From Scoparia ambigualis (lineage: Eukaryota > Arthropoda > Insecta > Lepidoptera > Crambidae): 64,000 bases of DNA. Location: NCBI GenBank assembly GCA_963921215.1, contig OY992501.1:10260227-10324226 (forward strand), in the 5' to 3' direction. The translations under genes were made by a program, and so were the position numbers. The notes beneath the pieces are model-generated. The model did no database searches, was not told where the DNA came from, and saw nothing but the letters and a program-made list of their open reading frames with translations. Positions 45,600 through 57,704 of this stretch are shown here, piece by piece (position 1 is the first letter of the stretch; every line of letters begins with the position of its first letter).

Positions 45600-47780
45600 T
45601 ACAAAAGAGGTTCACGGATCCTAAATAAAAGGATAATTAAGTATAAAAGGATTATAATTCAGAGAACAAATAAAAAAGTGGCTTTGTAAAAACAGAGAGA
45701 GACAAAAGAAGAAGGAAGATGGAGTATTGTTCTCATCTACGGGCTGGGAGCCCCAAGTGGCGATATTAGCATCGATAGCCTTGATACCCAAAAGCACAAA
45801 AAACGAGCTTCGCATTCGTTTCTTCCGACCTGTTGGATATTGATTTGGTTCGCGTCAAAGATGCTCAATGATGAGGTTCTTTAAGAAGCGTGTAATTCGA
45901 GCTCTCAATGTCGGTGACGCATGAACTGATCCACGGATGCTGCAGAGGTCCAAAGGCGGCGATGACCACCTTCCATCAGGTCAGGAGTGCAGGTCGAAGC
46001 TATGACTTGAAACTTGTTGATGTCTTCTCGAAACAAAATAAATTAAAGTTTTTACGTACGTAACTACGTATACTTTTTTGTTACCTGTTGTAGATGGAAT
46101 GAAACGCTTACGTTTCTGCATGATTATTACATTTTATTGACGCCATAACATTTAGATTCCGTTAACAGACCATAAATATGTATGAAAATTTAAACAATTA
46201 TAATAAATCTAAAAATAAAAATAATAAATATAAGTTCATTTTATTTTCCAAATACTGCTTTTAAAGCAAATGTAGGTGGTTTTCATAAAATTCTTCTAGT
46301 TTACACAAACATTAGACAATTTCTTACATTGTTATAATAGTGTTATGAAATTAATGATATAGATATTATTTTATAAAACCTGCTAGAGGATTTTCTACAT
46401 ATTTAGTTTTAATTTACATCACGAAAAACGTGGAATGATATTGGGGAAGAGATTCAAAGGTACATTTTCAGGTGCGAACAGAAACTTATACACTAGTTTG
46501 AACTGTGATACAAGTGAATTATTTATTTGTACTAAATACGAAAAACCTAAATTCCAGTAAATTCATTATTTCACGTTACATCTTAACCAATTTATGATAT
46601 AGTACCTATGCGAGAACGTACACACACCAGTAGAACAAGCTATCCAAAACAGTCACATTTCTTCAATCGATATTGATCCGTATACGGTAAAACGTTGAGT
46701 TCAAAATTTATTGTAGAAATTTGATTTTTTGTTGTAGGTAGATCTGAAGGTGTCTGTACCTATAAAACAACAAATCTTATAAAACTGGAATATCCGCCAC
46801 TACTCTACCGGGCTGCGGCAGATTGGAGGTCAGAGATGGCGATTGTCTTGTTGTTGTCAGTATAACCAATCATGTAGATAACGTTTAATCAAAGATTTGG
46901 GTTAGAGGTTGACATCATAATATATTATGGTATTTCCATTTTTTAAGCTATCTTTCTTTTATTTTTTACGTACCTTTCTACGTCCTCGATAAGCAAAAAA
47001 GGAACAATACAGAATTAACGCTAAATTATAGTAAACATTGTGTTGTTAATGTTACAGCACAAAAATGACAGTTAGTTTGTAAGTCACCGACCTCCGGTTG
47101 GCGCTAGCTATTTTGAGTTTTCCTATTTGCCCATTGAAGGTAGAGAGAGATACAAAAATAATACAATTGTCAGTGGAAACTATAAGTATACACGAGTTTA
47201 GCTTATTGTAGTCATATTTAATTTTATTCTAGGCCCACTGATCTAACCTACACACTAACTAATCGTATCCGTAATATACATACATGTATGATATAAAACC
47301 AGTAGATTAGTAACAACACTGATCTTTGTTCAGTGTAGTATATTAGTAAAATTTACAAATTAGGCTACAAAATTAGTTTTACCTTGTAGGCTTGAAGGAG
47401 TACAAAGACCATATTTTAGATAAAAATCATATTTGAAATATTTTTACAGTGATATTCGATATATTATGTAGAAGAGTTTAATAAGATTGGCACAGCAACA
47501 ACTATTTTATCGAATATTATTAATCTAGTGCTCGAAAACATTGTCAACGTTAAAAAAAACCGCACACTTATAATTATTTCTTCAGGACAGTCAAATAACA
47601 CAATTACTTAAGTAGGTAACAAAGTTTTTGGACATAATTTAGTAGTTACGTCTTAGTTACAGATTCCCACGACATGCGTTTTTTATCAGACTTTAATTTA
47701 AGTAAATTCTAAATACAAAACAGCATTATAATTATTATTATGAAAGTAAACCAACCTTGGGTTCGAGTATCACTCACTAA
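45600..47780. other. Intergenic DNA without recognised genes
   Basis: AT-rich with an isolated GC-richer patch (45740-46020) that may be a retroelement fragment. No supported frame on either strand. Confidence 0.45.
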
Positions 47781-47799
47781 TGCGGGTGTCATGAAAAAC

Positions 47800-47853
47800 A
47801 TATTGTTTTAAACCTTGTCCGTGGACTATTGTCCACGGATAAGGTTTACAATA
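47800..47853. repeat. 54-bp imperfect palindrome
   Basis: ATATTGT…AAACCTT.TCCGTGGAC pairs with its complement around TATT. No flanking direct repeat is visible. Confidence 0.65.
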
Positions 47854-48167
47854 TACTTATAGTGATAATTGATTTATTAAAAACTTCAGACTTAAATAAA
47901 TATTGATGTTTTACCTTTAGAAATCCTTTTGTAATTATACAATTATGTAAGGCAGCAAAATAATAATACCCATAGAAATACTACTCACTCAGCTTAGTCC
48001 AAAAATAATGGCGCTACCTGCAAGCAGTCATGCGCCTGGTAAATATGTCAAAACGTTAGTTTAATGTAAAGTAGCTCAACTTTAATTGTGGTCATCATAA
48101 TAAAACTTAAAATATACTGGCTGTCAGCAGCTATTTATAATTTAATCAGAAGAATTTTCCATAACAT

Positions 48168-48206
48168 CAAAATATCACAGACGTATAATACGTCTGTGCA
48201 AAATAC
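48168..48206. mobile_element. Possible second micro-palindrome family: 23 bp with near-perfect 8-bp flanks
   Basis: CAAAATAT (48168-48175) and CAAAATAC (48199-48206) flank the palindrome CACAGACGTAT-A-ATACGTCTGTG. Seven of eight flank bases match. Confidence 0.5.
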
Positions 48207-48687
48207 ATATATTTCTTAATAAGTATAAAAAAATTGTAAAAGTAGGTAAGTAAATAGTATTTCTATGCTTAATATAATTTCGTTATATAAACGCAAACGA
48301 AGAATAAAATCAATTAGCCTATTAAAATAAAGTGATTTGAAATTGCTACAGTTATTTGTCTGTAATTAGGTAATTACTTTTTTTCCCATAATTATAAAAA
48401 AACTAAGTATAATTTTAATTACCTAATTGTGCTGATTTGATACGAGAGTAATTAATTCGTTGCATTTTTATTTTAATATTTAACTAAATATTTTAAAGTA
48501 AACAGTCAGTATTATAAATGAATTCGCATCAAGCGTAATGCTTAAAAAGGTACAGTACAAACAGTAGTAATTATATACTAAGAATTATAACTTATAATAA
48601 TTATTGTGACCTTGGAAGTTTTAGAATGAACTAATGGCACTCTTTATTTCGTACAAATTCAGTTCGTTTATTCGAATATTAATATAA

Positions 48688-48712
48688 TGATATATATATA
48701 TATATATTATAC
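48688..48712. repeat. (AT)n microsatellite
   Basis: About ten TA repeats. A 43-bp tandem duplication (…AAAAATATGAGCCAA(C/T)TAAATAAAC…) follows at about 48855-48930. Confidence 0.75.
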
Positions 48713-49213
48713 TCTGTCGATACATTATTACAAATCGTAAAGCAAATTAGACATTAGCCGACTCAGAAACGAAAAGAATGCATAATTTAACACATACTAT
48801 AAAAGGAATGGTATTTTATTAGGAATGGGCGAAAATCTACCAGTACCAATAATCTGACTAAATTATTAAAAAATATGAGCCAACTAAATAAACTGAATTA
48901 TTTAAAAATATGAGCCAATTAAATAAACACTCTGACAAAGTAAATATTTTAAAAGGTAACACAACTAGAGTTAATATAATAATACTGATAACCTCTTTCA
49001 GGTAACTTCCTTTACATCATACCTAACATCTGGCAGACTCAGATTATTTCATTATTTTTTGTTTTATTTAACAATGAAACAATGATTTATGTTCTTCTAA
49101 ATGGCAATAAATTCATGCGCTCTTCCAGAAATGTACTTGTTAGTATGTTATTGTTTATTTATTTTATATATAAATCTTAAATTTTTTGTTTAGGTTAAGG
49201 GCCCTATTACGTC

Positions 49214-49761
49214 TCGACTGTGATTTTTGCGTAAAATGCCCTTTTTCGCATATTGTAGTAATTTTGCAGTTGTATTTATCGTTTTTTATCAAAATAGGAT
49301 AATAAATTCATTTTAAAATCTTTATTCCTCATGAAGTATTCTGGTATAAATTTTACTCAATAATATTATCGTACTCGTAGATAGGAGAAATTCACAGTTA
49401 ACTTTAAGCGATTTTCGAAGATTTTTGGTTTAGAATAAGATTTTTTACCTATATTAAATCAATGGTTCTAAAAATTCCGAGGCTTCTACGAACTATACGA
49501 CTATTTAAGAGATAAAAATCTAATTTTTTTATTTCATTTGTTTGAACAGTAGTTCAATCTAGGAGCTCAAAAAAAGTGCCTTAGCGCATTTTATGAAAAT
49601 CTTACTCTGCAATGTTAATTAAAATTTACAAAAAGAGAGGCCGTTACAAACTATGCCAATAGCTATTCTACACTATTCAATAAGTTCAAACTGTTAATGT
49701 ATTTTTGTTTCTGAGATCAAGAACGCCAAAATTAGCCATTTTACGCAAAAATCACAGTCGA
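49214..49761. mobile_element. 548-bp MITE with TCGACTGTGATTTTTGCGTA ends
   Basis: The 25-bp ends at 49214-49238 and 49737-49761 are perfect inverted repeats. The interior is AT-rich and has no reading frame. Confidence 0.75.
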
Positions 49762-50326
49762 AATAAAATTATATGTAAGACTGATATGATAATATGATGA
49801 ATGTTGTTGGTAAATTATAGTTCTCGATTTATCTACTCTTGTTGGTATGATGTTAGTAATTTGGTTTAAAGAGCTTATTAGTATTTTCATATAAACTTGT
49901 ACCGACAGACAACGGGAGATGTGTTACCCGACCTATTTAGGTACATCAAAATTACTTTTGTATGAATAGTGTTGTACTAATGGATGTCTAAAGCGGGTGC
50001 GTATCATTTCATATAATGACAAATGAACTAATTTCAAAGGACATAACGCTCGTTGGATATAATTTTTATGTTTTAAATACACTTCCTATAACAACATTAC
50101 GTATTATTCATTTGATATAATACTTGTATTCTCTAACAGCTTTTTCTATAAAGCTATATACAAGTGTCGGAAAGGGGGTACTAAGTCGCGGACAGCTGAA
50201 ATTGCTACTATCAACAGTTATATTGCAAATAAGCTTTGCTAAAAACGTTCACATTTACTTCCATACAAAATAAACTTTTGGTTACGTAATTGAAAAAAGT
50301 TCAACCCGGAATAGGGACGGGGCTTA

Positions 50327-50653
50327 GGGCGCTTGTTGACGAGCCGGTTTCTACCCGGTCCGGCGCCGGGTCGGTGCAGGCTACGCGTGTTGACGAGCAC
50401 GATTTGTGCCCGGTTCGCAAATGACGACTAGCCGGCTGAAGTGCGGCTTCTTCGGCACACGCCGTGCGTACTTCCGGTACCGTCAACAAAACCTCATAGA
50501 CTGTCATACGTGACCGCCCGGGTGTAGACACGGCGCGTGCCGGCTTGTGAACATACCTTCGTAGTCTATCATAGATAACTGATGACCGGACGTAAACCCG
50601 GTTTATGACCGACTGTAGGCCCGGCAAAAAACCGGCTCGTCAACAAGCGCCCT
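50327..50653. mobile_element. CpG-rich MITE with perfect ends and TA duplication
   Basis: GGGCGCTTGTTGACGAGCCG at the left end is perfectly inverted at the right end. TA flanks both sides (50325-50326, 50654-50655). The interior carries repeated GTTGACGAGC and CCGG-rich motifs and is far richer in G+C than its flanks. Confidence 0.78.
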
Positions 50654-51057
50654 AACACATGTTAGCTAACGCAAGAAGGCAATGAAATCAAATCTGTCTC
50701 TCTCTCAAAGCAGCTGACCGCCAGGGCTACCACAGCGACATTTCTTTTGAAATCTTAAAAAGATATTAATCTAAAATTATCCATTTTTAAGGAAAAAATC
50801 TTAGACAAAAGTTATTAACTATCATGTATATTTTACCCTCCTTTCGGGTTAGTACCACCTTTCCGACTGACGTTGTATTGGTAGAATAATCATATTCTAA
50901 AACTTGATTTGATATCATTTTTGCTTATAAATAAAAATAGCATTTTAACCCTAAATTGATTTCAAATATTGTCATATAAAGTTAATAAGTTGTGTTTTCG
51001 TTAAGGCAAAACCGATTTCACGTAGACTTGTCTGCCCTTCGCTAGAGTGTAATTTAA

Positions 51058-51478
51058 TTGGCTATTTGACAGTTGTAACAATAAAATATGAAATATGTCG
51101 GAAATGGTAGGTTATGATTTAACGATAATTATCTAATAGTTATTTTACAAAATAAATTTGCGATTTTTTATCTGTGGATTACAAGACCCGAAACACGGAC
51201 GGCCATGATAGAGCTTCATGTGACGACACATTTCACAAAGTATACAAAAACTATCTGTCAGGTTTCAAGATAAGTTTCTATATTTATTGAAATGTGACGT
51301 CACAGAGCAAAATGTCACGTGACCAACCGTTTTTGCACGAAATTTGAAATCATTAAAGAAAAATATGTTTTATTTTTCTGATAAATAAAGCTTTTTTGAG
51401 AAAGAAAATATTGTACGGTGTATAAAATAAGCGTTTGTAATTTTTTAAATACTTTTTCGAAAACTGTCAAGTAGCCAA
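51058..51478 (+). mobile_element. Repeat R2, copy b, complete with terminal repeats and TTTAA duplication
   Basis: TTGGCTATTTGACAGTT at the left end and AACTGTCAAGTAGCCAA at the right end are terminal repeats (one mismatch). TTTAA is present at 51053-51057 and 51479-51483. The interior contains GTGACGTCAC and CACGTGACC motifs. This copy lacks the micro-palindromes found in copy a. Confidence 0.82.
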
Positions 51479-51483
51479 TTTAA

Positions 51484-51680
51484 GCCCGCGTAGGCGCGGA
51501 GGGGCGAGGCGGCCCGCGAGTTGTGGTGGTGAGCGAAAGCCATCTGCGACAATAAGCTCGCGTGGAACCGCCGGAGTCCTGCAGCGCCGTAGCTGTGACA
51601 GAAACCATGCCTGCTGCATGCCTGCCTGCATGCTGCAGGCCTGCTTAAACGCTGCACTTTTGCTTGCATGCTGCATGCTT
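51484..51680 (-). repeat. GC-rich repeat fragment with GCATGC-rich tract
   Basis: A GC-rich block (…GGTGAGCGAAAGCCATCTGC…) followed by TGCATGCCTGCCTGCATGCT. Open frames here are short and repetitive. Confidence 0.35.
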
Positions 51681-51689
51681 ATTACATGA

Positions 51690-53440
51690 ATAATATTTTA
51701 CATCATTAGATTATTATATCAAAAGTAATATCAAATGAAATAATAGAATCTAAAATTATATTTAATGTTTATTATATTAAGTCAGTTGTTATATCAAATG
51801 AAATTATATTGTCTGAACGTTAGACCATAAGTATTTATATCAAACATTACACACCCGTAAAAATAACCATGATTAGAAAAAAAAGTAGATTAAAAATTAT
51901 AACTGTAGAAAAATTCATTCATTTGAAACGTTAACCCTAAAATCTATATTTATTTAAATCTACTCTTTGTTATTTTTGGTATACATGCTTAACAATCTAA
52001 TTTTAATAAACCATGATATAGAAGTAACATTAATCTAATAAACTATATTTATTAAATCTTAATAACATTTATAATCTCTATTCATAGTATTAGTATGTTT
52101 ATATAAGACATTTATCATTTGGTCATTTTGCTGACAAAGTGATTATACTCAACATGGCCATGGATTCTACTGTACGGCCAAAGTCTGTACTACCTACCCA
52201 CAATACGACTGAAACGTAGATATACTGCAAAATGTTCACGACAATATCACCAAGAGACAGTCAAACACTGGAGTTTTGTCCACAATTCGAACATTAGAGC
52301 TCCCTGCCTGCCTAAACACATATTGTATACATTAACATTCCAGTGCATATTTCATTTAAAAAAAAATACCGTGATCGAGCGAGAAAATACAGTGTGCAAG
52401 GATAATAAGCGGCACGCTATGACAAATAAATTAAAACTTATTTTCCTTTGTCCTTACATAATGATATTATTTTATTACCCTCGTTTCTCCCCGCACAATA
52501 CAGATACATACTTACAGCTACTACATTTATTTTATTAACGTGTGATAACGTGATGATGTTTCGAACAAAGTAGGTACCTACCACTTTGTTCGAAACATCA
52601 TAAATAGTATGATAAATATTTAAGTAGGTTAATTAAAATCGTGGAATGACAAAATACATCACGCGCCCGCTTCCCGGGTGGAGCCAGAGATTCCAGCTTG
52701 CCATTCCATCCTGACACACATTATTTGCTTCACTTGCTCTCATGTTCTTATATTCCTCACATATAAAGCCTTTTTGGCATAAAATAACCATTATAATTCA
52801 AGTATTCATAATTAAAGATTCGAGTGAAATTATGGAACTCTATGGCCAAAAAATAAAGAGCGAAAAGTTGTTAGCTGTAGGAGTGCATAATTCGATTTGA
52901 AGAGTAACATTTTTGAGCACACATTCTTGTCTCAATCCGCGTTCAGTCGCAAAAGGCTCAGACAGGGCGTCATTTAGCCGAACCCTCGATTTCCACTCCT
53001 GGTACAGGTTTTGAACCCGAAATATCAGGTGATCCTTATTAACTGATAAAAAAAAATAAGTTATAACGTATATTCGCTTTCTGTTTTCCTTTCATCTTTG
53101 TTTCCGATTTGACCATAAAGTGTGCTGTTTTGAAATGCACTCAGTATAAATATTACAAAATATGAACAACATTAAAACTTGAATTCAAGTAAAATCGCGA
53201 CGAGGCGGCTGCCGATCATAAGGCGTGAGAGCCGTACAGCCTACAATGTAAACTTCAAAACCATTTGCAAGTATAAATTTACTTTTGAAAATTAACAATC
53301 ATAAAACGGGCGCTATGTATGTATGTACGTACGTAGGTATACCGTTAAAAAGTTCAAAGCTATCTGTATTTACCACAGCGCTTACTTACAGCGTTCATTT
53401 CATAGATAGAAGGAACGGAACGAACCAAGACTTCATATTT
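51690..53440. other. AT-rich intergenic DNA downstream of the RhoGAP gene
   Basis: No supported frames. It holds one 47-bp palindrome (52554-52600; TGATGTTTCGAACAAAGT arms) and probably the RhoGAP 3' UTR at its right end. Confidence 0.45.
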
Positions 53441-53453
53441 ATTTTCTTCGTAT

Positions 53454-53624
53454 TTAGATAATAAATATGGACTCCTGGTTTTCGAGGAGGAAGTCAGTGA
53501 AGGCGTTGATGGGGGCGATCGCCTGCAGCGACATCTGCCCTTTGGGCGGCCAAGCCAGGTTTGGGCCGAAAACCACTGCCAAGTTGCTGCTGGTCATCTT
53601 GTTGAGGCAGCTCCTATCCTGTAC
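53454..53624 (-). CDS. RhoGAP68F: RhoGAP68F-like Rho GTPase-activating protein, last coding exon
   Basis: Acceptor TCTATCTTTAG before 53624, phase 0, stop TAA at 53456-53454. It encodes 56 residues: VQDRSCLNKMTSSNLAVVFG, then PNLAWPPKGQMSLQAIAPIN and a C-terminus ending ESIFII. N-K-M-T-x-x-N-L-A-x-V-F-x-P-N-L is the signature helix of RhoGAP domains that contacts the GTPase and supports the catalytic arginine. The protein ends directly after the GAP fold, as in the ARHGAP1/RhoGAP68F group. Confidence 0.88.
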   Translation of the reverse strand, partial: VQDRSCLNKMTSSNLAVVFGPNLAWPPKGQMSLQAIAPINAFTDFLLENQESIFII

Positions 53625-53725
53625 CTAAAGATAGAACATACTTATATAAAATCAAGGAACTTCCCGGTAGACCATATTTCGGTGATCTTCGCTTGCGCTT
53701 CATTACGACCGCGCGTATAGGAGGT

Positions 53726-54196
53726 GACTGCTAGAAACCGCAAGAAACTTCAAGGGCTGGTCAGGTCAGGTGTTTTAAACATGACAAAAATTACAAAAAG
53801 GAATTTGCGTTTTTTTCAATATCATATCATATTCAATAGCAATATCATAAGAAAACTAAAATGAAAACAATTAAAAATAACGATTATTTACAACGCGCGG
53901 GCAAGAGGTGGACCCGTCCGCGTCAGTACCTACGTTGACGGGTCATCGGCCGGCCGGCCGTTGCCCGCTCGTTGTAAATAATCGTTATTTGTATTGTTTT
54001 CATTTTATTTTTCTTATGTTATTTGCCTTAAAATAAATTAGATACGCAAAGACTGTCGAATTAAAATTCACAAAATGAATTATTTATTTAAAAAGTAATA
54101 AAAAACACAAATGTCTTTTTTAACGCTTTTCCCATGTTTAAAACACTTGAGCTGACCAGCCCTTCAAGATTCTTGAGGTTTCTAGCAGTCAACTTA
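53726..54196. mobile_element. Foldback element of about 470 bp in a RhoGAP intron
   Basis: Outer arms (GACTGCTAGAAACC.CAAGAA…AAGGGCTGGTCAG…GTGTTTTAAACATG) and inner arms (AACGATTATTTACAACG…GCGGGCA) are inverted copies. The centre is GC-rich. Arms are imperfect but extend over more than 90 bp. Confidence 0.7.
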
Positions 54197-54227
54197 TATA
54201 CAGTAGCGTGCGCGTAGAATAGAATAG

Positions 54228-54320
54228 AACATTTTATTGCTTATCTAGGTGTAATTGTAATAGTCCGTCCTAACAGTTACCTATTTCGGGCATTACCATA
54301 AGGGTAATGGTAAGGTGCTG
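54228..54320 (-). repeat. Probable LINE 3' end fragment
   Basis: On the minus strand the sequence ends …GCAATAAAATGTTCTATTCT, like the 3' end of the LINE at 58518-61083 (…GCAATAAAGATATTCTGATT). Confidence 0.4.
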
Positions 54321-54913
54321 CGCGATCGCAAATACTAACATTAGTCTCTTAATGAACTTCAAAGCAAAATCAATCATATTGATATTTATAATTAGAACAA
54401 TTCTGCTTTGAAGTTTCCTAGTAATTTAATTAGAGCAATGTTTTTATTCTGCGAAATGTACAAACCCATCAAGCGCTTGTGTTAAAAATTAAAATTTACT
54501 TTTTAAGAAGGGTGTGCCCTGCGGAATATCAATACAAATATTTTCATGTAAGAATATTGTTTCATGCGTAAAGTTAAGAAAGTTGTCGAAAAAGTATATG
54601 TGAGCCATTAGATTTATGTATTGTTTTAAAGAATTTGTTTCAAATTTCAACAAGGCCGTGACCTTGTGCAATGATCAGGCAACTTACATAAGCTCTTTTA
54701 ATGTATTTAACTAATTCAGCGCATAGTGCAAGTGACTTTAAAATACGTAAATTTTCACTATTTCGTGCAGGATCCCTTAAATAACCATGCCATATTAATT
54801 AATTATTACATAATATAATCCAGGAGCATTGTTTAATGAAGATAGTGTTCAAGCGAATATCGCATAAAAGTGATCTTCCTTGATCTTACATAGATTCACT
54901 ATTATCACTATTA

Positions 54914-55444
54914 AGGGGCTACCAGACTGTTGTAAACAAGCCTTTCCCACCAGGTCACCTTGGCAAGAGGCTCGTTTACAACTTGTTGTAAACGAGCTTC
55001 CACTTGGTTTGCCACAGTCCACAGTGTTGCCATTTTTAGCAGGATCCTGCTTTATTAGTATTTTTATGAGTTGCGAATTTAAATAGCGCTATTGGCATCC
55101 CTTCCTTGATATATCTCAGTAGAGAAGGCAATTTAAAAAAAAATTAGATCTATTTGCTGGAAAAAAACGCGATTACATTTATATCAATATTAGCTTATAA
55201 AGATGTAAAAAATACCGCGCTGTACGTACATTATACGAACTTGGCTTTTTCCAGTAACCACGTTGTATGTAGGTTGTAGGTTGAAGATAGCGGTTTGTGT
55301 GTAATGGTGGTTAAGGCAGTGGCAACACAGCGGTTTTCAACGCGCGCCCGCAAACAAAGGTCGTGGAAATGTCAACCGAAATTTCGTTGAAAACAACCTA
55401 ATACACTGTTGTAAACGTCGGTTTACAACAGTCTGGTAGCCCCA
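54914..55444. mobile_element. 531-bp Harbinger-like MITE with TTA duplication
   Basis: GGGGCTACCAGACTGTTGTA and its exact complement form 23-bp ends (54915-54937, 55421-55443). TTA lies at 54911-54913 and 55445-55447. TTA duplication is typical of PIF/Harbinger. Confidence 0.72.
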
Positions 55445-55445
55445 T

Positions 55446-55606
55446 TATCCCCAAAGGGTTAGTCAGAGAAATTACAACTGCACATGTGCTCAGCGTGAGG
55501 TGGTGAGCCCATCGCCGCATCTATGCAGTTGGATGTATGTGCAGTCTTTAGTCCGTTAGTCGCCTTTTACGACACCCAAGGGAAGAGAGGGGGTGGTAGT
55601 ATTCTT
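55446..55606 (+). repeat. Dispersed repeat R1, copy c
   Basis: Starts directly at the right end of the Harbinger-like MITE (TTATCCCCAAAGGGTTAGTC) and ends ACCCAAGGGAAGAGAGGGGG, as in copy a. Confidence 0.65.
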
Positions 55607-56461
55607 TTACCGCTGCGCGACATGGTTACACGACACGTATAATATTATTTTTATACTCTCAACTAGCGACCGCCCGCGACTGTGTCCGCGTAAACATACA
55701 TCCGTATCCCGTGATCCGGTGGGATTATTCCTTGTCTACATTATAAATAATAATAAGTAGTTAATTTTCGTTAGGGTTCATGTTTGACTAAAATGCATGT
55801 TTTAAAATATTTTTTATGATTAATGTTTTATATTTTTTATGTTAATTTTATTATTATTATGATTTACTAAAATGCAATAATATAATGTTTTATTTAATGT
55901 GATTTTAGAATAACATAAGTAATTTTATAAATTAAATATTAATGTTAAATATTGCAGTTCCCTAACAGGGTTCATGTCATGCCTCTATTGTACCTGTAAG
56001 TTAATATCTGTACACCTGACATGAGACAATAAAATTATGAATTTTAAAACTCTTTGCCACAATTTAGTTTTGTAGGTTAGGGCAAGACGTTAGTTGATAT
56101 GTCAGTAAGTAACTATTTTTCGTCGTTTTCCTGTACATTTCTTTTTCTTAACCACGCAATGGATTTTTGTATCCGGTTTTTTGATTTGTATAAGTAATCA
56201 TTTGTAGATAATTTGTAAAAAAGGACTGAACTATGACGGTTCTTTTTTAATTAAGGTTTCTAAGTTAGCGCGGACCACGTCACGAGCTAGGCGCTAGTTA
56301 TTACATAAGGCGGTACGGAAACGTAGACATTTTGTGTTGCTGACACAGGGCAACATCACACAAAAGCGCGATTTGCAGTGCGTTCAGTTGCCTTCTTCGA
56401 ACACTCCGCCACTTGTACACTGCACAGCGCCTAAAAGAAACAGTTTACTGAACATACGAAC

Positions 56462-56568
56462 CTTCCACAAGAACTTGAACACGTATTTGAGGAGCTTGTA
56501 GTTGTCAAGAGGCAGCCCCTCCAGTATTAGTATCTTGACCTTCCTCGGTTTGTCCCGGTGCGACCAAG
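56462..56568 (-). CDS. RhoGAP68F: RhoGAP68F-like exon, middle of the GAP domain
   Basis: Acceptor TTTTGTTTTCAG before 56568, donor GTTCGT after 56462; 107 nt, phase 1 in, phase 0 out. It encodes TWSHRDKPRKVKILILEGLP and LDNYKLLKYVFKFLWK, the segment between the Rho-binding helix and the N-K-M-T-S-S-N-L-A helix. Phases match the exons at 57448 and 53624. Confidence 0.85.
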
Positions 56569-56639
56569 CTGAAAACAAAATTCATTGCTCAACAAACTAA
56601 GAAGAGAAGGCATTTTTTTTATTCTTCTTCTTCGCAGGC

Positions 56640-56749
56640 CGAATGGCAATTAAAGCAAATGGCCGATGACTGGAGGTTCAGGTTTCAATTGCGTGGTCGT
56701 TGAAAATGTGTTTCTGATTTTTCGATACATAGCCCGGGTTTGTGATCGG
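56640..56749 (+). repeat. Eroded repeat related to the SINE at 63518
   Basis: GGCCGATGACTGGAGGTTCAGGTTTCAATT and …CCCGGGTTTGTGATC parallel GGCCCGAAAACTGGAGGTCC…GGTTCAATTCC…CGCGTTTGTGATC at 63523 on. It abuts the left end of the exon-copy array. Confidence 0.45.
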
Positions 56750-57424
56750 TGTGATCGTTCGTTCTTGAACGAGATCGGCTCGCCCTTGTTGCACGCCCTC
56801 TGCAGATCCTTTATCACCGAACTTAGCATTTGCCCTAAAGTTAACTCACTCTGAAACTTCAGTATCTCCTCGTACAGCTCGAAAGTCATCAGCGGCTTCT
56901 CCAGGTCGCGTAGGAAGGTCTTCAGCAGCACCGCCGAGTTGAGGGTCGTTCTTGAAGGATATCGGCTCGCCCTTGTTGCACACCCTCTGCAGATCCTTTA
57001 TCACCGAACTTAGCTATTTATTTGCATGTGCCCTAAAATTAACTCACTCTGAAACTTCAGTATCTCTTCGTACAGCTCAAAGGTCATCAGCGGCTCCTCC
57101 AGGTCGCTCAGGAAAGTCTTCAGCAGCACCGCCGCGTTATGAGGTTCGTTCTTAAACGTGATCGGCTCACCCTTGTTGCACGCCCGCTGAAGCTCCTTTA
57201 TCACCGAACTTAGCTACTTATTTGCATGTGCCCTAAAGGTAACTTACTCTGAAACTTCAGTATCTCCTCATACAGTTCGAAGGTCATCAGCAGTTTTTCC
57301 AGGTCGCGTAGAAAGGTCTTCAGCAGCACTCCGCGTTATGAGGGTTGTTCTTAAACGTGATCGGCTCACCCTTGTTGCACGCCCTCTGCAGCTCCTTTAT
57401 CACCGAACTAAGCTATTTATTTAA
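56750..57424 (-). pseudogene. Tandem array of partial copies of the RhoGAP arginine-finger exon
   Basis: Units of about 198 bp: a partial one (56750-56828), then 56829-57026, 57027-57226 and 57227-57424, directly next to the true exon. Each repeats the segment from IKELQRACNKGEPISFKN to EEILKFQ with its donor (AGAGTGAGTT or a variant), joined by TGCAAATAAATAGCTAAGTT-type spacers. All lack the LETEGIFRRSAN start with the catalytic arginine. The 57227 unit has a 1-bp deletion, and a TAG precedes each unit in the GAP frame or nearly so. Frames of 57027 and 56829 are otherwise open and one reads into its neighbour. Phases do not fit simple alternative splicing. Confidence 0.85.
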
Positions 57425-57447
57425 ATGTGCCCTAAAAGTAAACTCAC

Positions 57448-57648
57448 TCTGGAACTTCAGTATCTCCTCGTACAGTTCGAACGTCATCAGCGGCTCCTCC
57501 AGGTCGCGCAGGAAGGTCTTGAGCAGCACCGCCGCGTTATGAGGGTCGTTCTTGAACGAGATCGGCTCGCCCTTGTTGCACGCCCTCTGCAGTTCTTTTA
57601 TTACGGATATGTTGGCGGAGCGGCGGAATATGCCCTCCGTCTCTAGAG
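57448..57648 (-). CDS. RhoGAP68F: RhoGAP68F-like exon with the arginine finger
   Basis: Acceptor GTGAACACAG before 57648, donor GTGAGT after 57448; 201 nt, phase 1 in and out. It encodes LETEGIFRRSANISVIKELQ (the arginine of G-I-F-R is the catalytic finger of RhoGAPs), then FKNDPHNAAVLLKTFLRDLE and EPLMTFELYEEILKFQ. The K-x-x-L-R-x-L-x-x-P-L block is the second family hallmark. The product stimulates GTP hydrolysis by Rho-family GTPases in the cytoplasm. The 3' two thirds of this exon and its donor were copied into the array at 56750-57424. Confidence 0.92.
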
Positions 57649-57704
57649 CTGTGTTCACAAACATAAGGAAGTTTGAATATGATGACAAACATAGGGACAA
57701 ACAT

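Noticed and set aside
56750..57424. Mutually exclusive alternative exons of the RhoGAP gene
   Set aside because: Copies lack the arginine-finger start, have no acceptor in the required phase, and one carries a frameshift.
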